Shown here piece after piece: positions 1 to 6,300 of a stretch of DNA of 9,125 nucleotides. The stretch covers positions 1-9,125 of the forward strand of contig JACQVT010000584.1 in the NCBI GenBank assembly GCA_016209665.1, in the 5' to 3' direction. The notes beneath the pieces are model-generated. The model searched no databases, was not told where the DNA came from, and was given only the letters and a program-made list of their open reading frames with translations. Both the position numbers and the translations under genes were made by a program. The stretch comes from Planctomycetota bacterium (GTDB lineage Bacteria > Planctomycetota > Phycisphaerae > UBA1845 > PWPN01). Within the stretch, counting starts at the first letter, position 1, and every line of letters starts with the position of its first letter.

Positions 1-2
1 AC

Positions 3-1475
3 TACATCGGGGGCCGCGGGTGCGTGGTCCGGCATGGGTACATGGGCTACACCTGGGGCGCCCAGAGCCAGCGGCAGGACGTGGCCTCGGCCTGCAAGCC
101 GTGGTTCAGCACGTTCCTGTTCAAGGCGGTCGAGGACGGCCGCCTGTCCAGCGTGGACGATCTGGTCGTCAACTGGGAGCCTTGCCTCAACAACATCAAT
201 CCAAGCCTGGGCTACAAGGACCGCAATATCACCTTCCGGCACATGGCGAACCAGATCTCCTGCTACGGCGTGCGCGAGAATCCCGGCACGGCCTTCGACT
301 ACAATGACTGGCAGATGGCATTGTTCTGGGACACGCTGTTTCTGCGGGTGTACGGGGCGACGTACTCCAACGTCGATGCCACGGTGCTCCACCCGTTGCT
401 CACCGACATCCTCCAATGCCAGGACAACCCGACGATGACGGTCTTCGGCACGGCAGATCGGCCGGGTCGGGTGGGCGTGTCGGTCCGCGACTTCGCCCGC
501 TTCGGGCTGCTCTACCTGCACCAGGGGAACTGGAACGGCACGCAGATTGTCAGCCAGGCCCACGCGATCATGGCCGTGACCAGTCCGCTGCCGAACTCGA
601 TCCCCCGCACGGCGGCTCAGGCCGCGGAGATGTGCCCGGGGGCACGCAGCATCGGCTCGGGCAGCATCCCCGACAATCAGACCGATCACGAGGGCAGTTA
701 CAGTTGGCTCTGGTGGACCAACGGGCTCAACCGCAGCGGCCAGCGCCACTTCCCCGACTGCCCGCTGGACACCTACGGTGCCTTCGGCCACGCGAACGGG
801 CAGCGGGCGGTGGTGGTGATTCCCAGCCTCGACATGATCATTTCATGGAACGACACCACCCTCGGGAGCAAGGCCGGCAATCCCGGCGAGGCCATCAAGC
901 GCGTGGTCGCCGCCATCCTGCCGGACACCCCGCTCATCAGTTTGAGCACCGCGAGCGTCGACCGGACGGTGGATTACGGGCAGAATCTGCCGGATGACAC
1001 GTTCACGGTCGCCAACAGCGGGATCGGCACCCTCCAGTATGCCGTACAAAGCAGCGAGCCGTGGTTGGCCGTCTCTCCCCTGACGGAGTCCAGCACCGGG
1101 GAGGCTGACACGATCACCATACACTACAGCGTCGCGACGTTGCCGGTGGGCACCCGCAGCGCGTCGATCCAGGTGAGCGAGAACGGGAGTACGCCGAGTG
1201 CCGCCGGCAACAGCCCTCAAACGATCGCCGTCGCCGTCCGCGTGGTCAGCGTTCTGCCCGATCTCGACCTGGATGGGGACACCGACCAGTGCGATTTCGG
1301 CCTGTTCCAGGTCTGTCTCACCAGCATCGCCGAGCCACAGATCACCGCCGGATGCGAGGCGGCGAACTTCAACCACGACGAGCTGATCGATCAGCAGGAC
1401 CTGGCGATTTTCCTGGGGTGCCTGTCGGGTCCGGGCGTGCCCGCGGACCGGACCTGCGACGATCCGTATCAGTGA
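3..1475 (+). CDS. Secreted serine hydrolase (beta-lactamase/PBP fold) with BACON-like and dockerin-like C-terminal domains, 5' truncated
   Basis: The reading frame is open to the left window edge, so the true start and any signal peptide lie outside; 490 residues are visible, numbered here from base 3. SACK at residues 29-32 (S29, K32) fits the SxxK nucleophile/general-base motif of the beta-lactamase family. FDYNDW near residue 100 occupies the Y-x-N position, but reads Y-N-D. AFGHANGQR at about 260-268 occupies the KTG/HxG position. The pattern points to a serine esterase or peptidase-type hydrolase rather than a true beta-lactamase; the substrate cannot be read from sequence. Residues 310-415 form an Ig-like BACON-type module (EPWLAVSP, then NSPQTIAVAVRV). 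From base 1257 a dockerin-like module carries two complete 12-residue calcium loops, beginning DLDLDGDTD and NFNHDELID. The stop lies four bases before the next ATG, so the two genes are probably one transcript. Family confidence is high; the exact reaction is unknown. Confidence 0.88.
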   Translation, partial: YIGGRGCVVRHGYMGYTWGAQSQRQDVASACKPWFSTFLFKAVEDGRLSSVDDLVVNWEPCLNNINPSLGYKDRNITFRHMANQISCYGVRENPGTAFDYNDWQMALFWDTLFLRVYGATYSNVDATVLHPLLTDILQCQDNPTMTVFGTADRPGRVGVSVRDFARFGLLYLHQGNWNGTQIVSQAHAIMAVTSPLPNSIPRTAAQAAEMCPGARSIGSGSIPDNQTDHEGSYSWLWWTNGLNRSGQRHFPDCPLDTYGAFGHANGQRAVVVIPSLDMIISWNDTTLGSKAGNPGEAIKRVVAAILPDTPLISLSTASVDRTVDYGQNLPDDTFTVANSGIGTLQYAVQSSEPWLAVSPLTESSTGEADTITIHYSVATLPVGTRSASIQVSENGSTPSAAGNSPQTIAVAVRVVSVLPDLDLDGDTDQCDFGLFQVCLTSIAEPQITAGCEAANFNHDELIDQQDLAIFLGCLSGPGVPADRTCDDPYQ

Positions 1476-1479
1476 TGTG

Positions 1480-3201
1480 ATGTCGCGAATCTGTGATACC
1501 ATCTTGCTCGGCATGATCCTGGTCTGCACCGGCGGTTGCCTCGGCCAGCCGGTAACCGGACAGATCGTGGTCGACCCACAGCACCCCGCGTGGTTCATGT
1601 ATCAGGGCGGTGGGCCCTTCTTCATGTGCGGCCCGGGTGACCCGGAAGGTTTCCTCTACCGCGGCACACGGAACGCCAACGGCTCGCGGAGCGGCGATCA
1701 GATGACGCTCATCCAGAAGCTGTCCGGCACGGGGGCGAACTGCATCTACCTGATGGCGATCCGCAGCCACGGGGGCGACGGCGACGCCACCCAGAACCCC
1801 TACGTGGACAGTGACCTGACCAAGGGCCTCGACGACGACATCCTCAACCAGTGGGAGACTTGGTTCACGGCCATGGATAACAGCGGCATCGTCATCTTCT
1901 TTTTCCTTTATGATGACAGCGCTTCGCCCTTCGGCAACGATCTGCCGGCCGGGGGACAACTCAAGCCGGCGGAGGCGACCTTCGTGGACGCGATGGTCAG
2001 CCGGTTCAAGCACCATCGGCACCTGATCTGGTGCGTGGCCGAGGAATACGGTGAAGCCCTGACCCCCGCTCATGCCGCCAAGGTGGCGGAACGCATCCAT
2101 CAGCAGGATGACCGGCACCATCCGGTGGCGATCCATCAGAACAGCGGGACCTCGTTCGATTTCAACGGCAACCCAAACTTCCAGCAGTTTGCCGTTCAGT
2201 GGAACGTGAGCACGGCGGAGGAGCTGCACGCGGGCGCCTTGGCCGCACGAGCCGATGTCGGCGGGCTCGTCAACATCAACATGTCGGAGTTCGCGGGGGC
2301 AGACACCGGCGCGACGCTTCGCCGGAAGCTATGGGCCATTGCCCTGGGGAGCGCCTACGCGATGGTGCTCGACATGGACATCGCCTCGACGCCGTTGGCC
2401 GATCTTCAGGACTGCGGACGACTGGTGGCGTTCATGCAGGCGGCCCGCTGCAACGAGACCGTGCCTCACGACGAGCTGGCCCGCGAGGCCACGGACTACG
2501 TCCTGGCGGACCCCGGAAGTGTCTACATCGCCTACTCGGATACCGGCGGTCGTCTCGCCGTGTTGATGACCGCGGGACGATACCGGGTGAGGTGGTACGA
2601 TCCGGCGTCGGGCAACTGGACGGACCAGGGTGTCCGGGCGGTCTCAGATGGCGCGCAGACCTTCGCGAGTCCCTGGGACGACGGCATCGAGGCGGCGGTC
2701 TACCTGGAGCGGGTCCTGCCGCCGGGACCGGCGAGCGACCCCGTGCCGCCGAACGGGGCAACATCCGTCGGCGTGCAGCCGGTGTTGAGCTGGACTGCGG
2801 GGGCGGAGTCCACCTCGCAGGCCGTCTACTTCGGGACCGTCAGTCCCGGTTCCTCGCAGGGCAGCCAGGAGGCTGCCAGCTATACGCCGGGGACTCTCCA
2901 TCCCCGCACCACGTATTTCTGGCGGATCGACGAGGTCAACGTGTTTGGCACAACGATCGGTCCGGTCTGGAGCTTCACGACCCGCTTGTTGCCGGGTGAC
3001 GCCGACGATGACGGGGACGTGGACCAGGAGGATTTCGGCCGGTTCCAGCAGTGTCTCTCGCCACCCGGCGCGTTGCCCATCGAACCGCAGTGTGCCTTCG
3101 CCAACCTGAACGGGGACGAGCTTGTGGACCAGGCCGATCTCGCGGCGTTCGTCGCGTGCTTCTCGGGAGCGGATGTTCCGGCCGATCCCGGGTGCCATTG
3201 A
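1480..3201 (+). CDS. Secreted apiosidase-like (DUF4038-type) glycoside hydrolase candidate with FN3-like and dockerin-like domains
   Basis: The product is 573 residues from ATG 1480; GTG 1477 adds one residue and is a less likely start. There is no clear Shine-Dalgarno, so coupling to the gene ending at 1475 is likely. Residues 1-22 look like a signal peptide with hydrophobic core ILLGMILV. TGGC ending at C20 is a weak lipobox, so either a lipoprotein or a freely secreted protein is possible. Residues 28-340 resemble a TIM barrel of the DUF4038/apiosidase-like group. IWCVAEEYGE (E188/E189) sits where clan GH-A enzymes carry the acid/base after strand 4, and NINMSEFAG (E270) is a candidate nucleophile region. 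Residues 345-410 (YIAYSDTGG, then VRWYDPASGNW) match the beta domain annotated in such enzymes as a putative collagen-binding domain. Residues 415-502 are an FN3-like module ending TTYFWRIDEVN and VWSFTT. Residues 506-573 are dockerin-like with loops DADDDGDVDQED and NLNGDELVDQAD. The fold call is moderate, the domain layout good, and the substrate unknown. Confidence 0.85.
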   Translation: MSRICDTILLGMILVCTGGCLGQPVTGQIVVDPQHPAWFMYQGGGPFFMCGPGDPEGFLYRGTRNANGSRSGDQMTLIQKLSGTGANCIYLMAIRSHGGDGDATQNPYVDSDLTKGLDDDILNQWETWFTAMDNSGIVIFFFLYDDSASPFGNDLPAGGQLKPAEATFVDAMVSRFKHHRHLIWCVAEEYGEALTPAHAAKVAERIHQQDDRHHPVAIHQNSGTSFDFNGNPNFQQFAVQWNVSTAEELHAGALAARADVGGLVNINMSEFAGADTGATLRRKLWAIALGSAYAMVLDMDIASTPLADLQDCGRLVAFMQAARCNETVPHDELAREATDYVLADPGSVYIAYSDTGGRLAVLMTAGRYRVRWYDPASGNWTDQGVRAVSDGAQTFASPWDDGIEAAVYLERVLPPGPASDPVPPNGATSVGVQPVLSWTAGAESTSQAVYFGTVSPGSSQGSQEAASYTPGTLHPRTTYFWRIDEVNVFGTTIGPVWSFTTRLLPGDADDDGDVDQEDFGRFQQCLSPPGALPIEPQCAFANLNGDELVDQADLAAFVACFSGADVPADPGCH

Positions 3202-3211
3202 TGCCCAGTCC

Positions 3212-3242
3212 GCAGCACGTGCTGCTGTTGATTCTCGCAACA
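3212..3242 (+). terminator. Candidate terminator hairpins after the glycoside hydrolase gene
   Basis: Eleven bases after the stop at 3201 lies a perfect 14-base palindrome, GCAGCACGTGCTGC (3212-3225). It is followed immediately by a second small inverted repeat, TGTTG (3226-3230) with CAACA (3238-3242). The bases after the first stem are moderately T-rich (TGTTGATTCT) but contain no true U-tract. An intrinsic or factor-assisted terminator for the plus-strand pair is plausible. The palindrome could equally be a protein-binding site. Confidence 0.35.
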
Positions 3243-3262
3243 CGAATGACTTGGCGAATCAC

Positions 3263-3289
3263 CACCCATCGCGCCGGCGAGACTGGGTG
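3263..3289 (-). terminator. Candidate terminator hairpin after the mosaic exoprotein gene
   Basis: CACCCA (3263-3268) pairs with TGGGTG (3284-3289). Just inside, TCGC (3269-3272) pairs with GCGA (3277-3280) around a GCCG loop, leaving a three-base bulge (3281-3283). The 10-bp GC-rich stem begins 20 bases past the stop of the minus-strand gene, a fitting distance for a terminator. No U-run follows on either strand, so it may work with Rho, act on both convergent transcripts, or protect the RNA 3' end. Confidence 0.4.
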
Positions 3290-3308
3290 TGATCGCTGCT
3301 GGGCGGGC

Positions 3309-6300
3309 TCAATCAGCGCAGCTCGGATCGACGGGGGCATCGTCAGCGGTCACGCAACGTTGGAGGATGCCGAAGTCCTCCATGTCGACGTCGCCATCGC
3401 CGTCGAGGTCCGTCGGCCGGCAGCAGTCCGTGGCCGGGCCTCGGTCTGCGCCGGTCAGGCAGGACTGGAAGAAGTCGACGTCGGCCACGTTCACCGCCTC
3501 GTCCCAGTTGAAGTCCGGCCTCGGGTGATTGCTCGGCGGGCAGGACCACCGGGCGAGGTTGTGCACGCGGGCGCAGTCGGCATTCACGAAATCGCCGCCG
3601 ACGTACAGGGCGCCGTTGAAGCCCGCCAACGCGTTGATCACGGCCGGCCGGGGGCCGCACTCGCAGGAAGGGAGGTGACACCAGCAGGGATCGGAGGTGT
3701 CATCGAGGATGCTGGAGGCGAGCGGCGACCAATGGCCGTTTCGCCAGCGGGCGACGTGTCTCACCTCGAGGGTGTCGGCCTTGGTGAACTGTCCGCCAGT
3801 ATAGAGACTGGGACCGGAGCCGTCGTTGAACACCGTCAACGCCCAGACCGGATAATCGCCCAAGCCCTTGGCGAGGGCCGACCACAAACTGCCGTTCCAC
3901 CGCGCCACGCGTCGGGCGTCGGGCAAGTTGCCGGCGCTGATGAAGAAGCCGCCCACGTAGAGGGCCGGTCCGGCCCCATCGTCGAACACCGTCAGGGCGT
4001 TGACGGTGCCGCTGGCGCCGGCGCCCAGGCCGGACCACGACGCTCCGTTCCAGCGGGCGATGTTCTGGGCCGGGCTGCTGAACAGTCCGCCCGCGTAGAG
4101 TTGGGGCCCGGTGCCGGCGTCGTAGACGGCCAGAGCCCGGACCATGGAGACGGGGGACTTCGTCAGGCCGTTGCCGAGCCGCGACCAGGCCGTGCCGTCC
4201 CATCGGGCAACGTTCTTGGCGTTGACGCCCCCGGCGCGCGTGAACTGACCTCCGGCGTAGAGGGCCGGGGCGCTCCCGTTGTCGAAGGCGATCAGCGCGA
4301 ATACGCCGCCGTCGGTACCGCTGTCCAGGGGCTGCCAGTTCTCACCATCCCACCGGGCAATGTGGTTCACGGGCATGCCGTCGGCGGTGAGGAAGTCCCC
4401 ACCCGCGTAGAGGGCGGGCCCGGTCCCGAGGTCGACAACGGCCAGCGTCCAGACGGTTCCGTCCAGGCCGGTGGCCAGACCGGCCCAGGAAGTGCCGTCG
4501 AACCTCGCAACGTGGTTCGCGGGAACGCCGCCGGCGGTGGTGAAGTCACCCCCCGCGTACAGGACCGGACCGGCGTCGGTGGTGGAGGACAGCAGGGTCC
4601 GGACGATGCCGTTCATTCTTTGCTGGGAGGTCTCGTTCGTCCAGCCTGGGGTGCTGGTTCGCCGGATGTACATCACCAGGATCGGCTGGTCTGCCTGGCG
4701 GGTCACGCCGGCCTCGGTGTAGCTGACGTGGATCGTGAGCGGCGTATCATCGACAACCGACGGGGGGGGCGCGTAGCTGCCCGGACCGGAGAACGCGCCG
4801 GGTCCGGCGGCGACCGACCAGTCGGCCAGGGCGGTGACGTCGCGGGTACTGCCGTCGTCGTAGGTCGCCATACAAGCATAGGTGACGTCTATGCCTTCGT
4901 CGACGGTCACGGGGCCGGCGATGGCGACGCTGACCAACTCGCTGGTCCGGGTAACGGTCAGGGTGTTCTGGCCGAGGACGTTCCAGGTGATGCTCAGCTC
5001 GCCCGCGGGCAGGTAGCTGACCTGATGGTTCTCATCGAGGAGCACAATGTCGCCCTGGTGGACGACCGCGAAATCCACCCCGTTGTCTTGCAGGCTGAAG
5101 TTACCGAGTTGGCGGCAATCCAGGACGATCCCCTTCTTGTGTATGTCGTGAGCGGTGGCGTCGGCGAGGGACACCGTGATTCGGCCGCCGACTGCGTCGT
5201 AATCCGCCCGGGTGACGTCCACGTGGACATCGACGTGAGACAGCCGGGGGATGGTGGAGTCATAACCGCCGGGGGTGATGGTGACGGTCCTGACCTCGTT
5301 GGGGCCCAGTTCCGGCAGCACCACCCGGTCGTTGTTCACGTAGATCTGGTAGAGCCCGTCGATGGTGGCCGATTGAACTATGTCGTTCAGCACGCGGAGG
5401 GTGACGCCCTTGATGGACTGGGGATTCCGATTCTCGACGGTGACGGCATTGTCCTGCTGGTCAGTGATGACCACGTTCTCGAGGTCGATCAGCCATCGTA
5501 ACAGGTGCGCCGACGTATCCACCCAGATCAGGCCGGCGTTCTGTTGCTGTTCGAGCCAGGCGAAGACGTCGTCGATCTGCGGGTTGAGGGTATAGACTCC
5601 GGCGACGTTGGAAGAGTAATTGATATGGTCGTGTGTATAGACAATCGTGAATCCTTCGTTGGCGATCAGGCTCGCGAGTTCATCGATGTTGCCGCCGCCA
5701 CCCCGGGTGAGGAACTCCGTTGCCCCGTTGCCATTGGACCGCATGTAGCCCCAGATCGGCTTTCCTGCGACATTGCGTCCGAGGATCTGGTTACTTTGGG
5801 GCAGGGGGAAGCCGCACGGAAACACCGGAGCGAAAAAGTTGCAAGTGGCCGAGAGGGCGTTGGTGCTCACGTTGAGCCAGATGAAGTCGAAGTTCCGCTC
5901 TTTGAGGAGGTCAAGCACGTAGTAACCGGTGGGGCTGTCGTTGGGGACGCCATTGACGGTGGGGAAGCATCCGGTACGGACGATATCTTCGGGGTTGTCG
6001 GGAGAGGAATGATCGACCCAGTGGTGCAACCCATAGTTGGTGATTAAATCATCCAGGGCCGGGATCATCATCTCCCGCGAATCGGCGAAGTTGCCCGGCG
6101 TATGCATGGCGATCTCGGTCCCGTGTGAATACATCAGATCGTACAGTGCCTTGGCCTGAGGGTGTTGGAAGTAAACCCCGCCGCCGTCCTCTGCCCGGAG
6201 ATAGTACCAGGTGCATTTGGTGATCATCAGGTTGTGCCCGAGGATGCCCCGGGTCATGTAGTCGGGGGAATTGACGTCGCTGGTCCCGCAGAAGTAGGCC

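Noticed and set aside
1369..2229. A 286-codon minus-strand open frame opposite the two hydrolase genes
   Set aside because: It spans the junction of two well-supported plus-strand genes and has no recognisable domain, signal peptide or ribosome-binding site.
3536..4575. Repeats with about 150-base spacing considered as a CRISPR or DNA satellite
   Set aside because: The repetition is in protein motifs within one reading frame, with divergent DNA between units and no short identical repeats, so it is coding propeller repeats.
3051..5501. An 816-codon open frame on the plus strand, antisense to the mosaic gene
   Set aside because: It overlaps the end of the glycoside hydrolase gene and runs opposite the repeat-rich half of the mosaic gene. 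Its translation is rich in Arg, Gly, Val and Ala with no domains, as expected for the antisense shadow of GC-rich coding DNA; the minus-strand frame has clear domains throughout.
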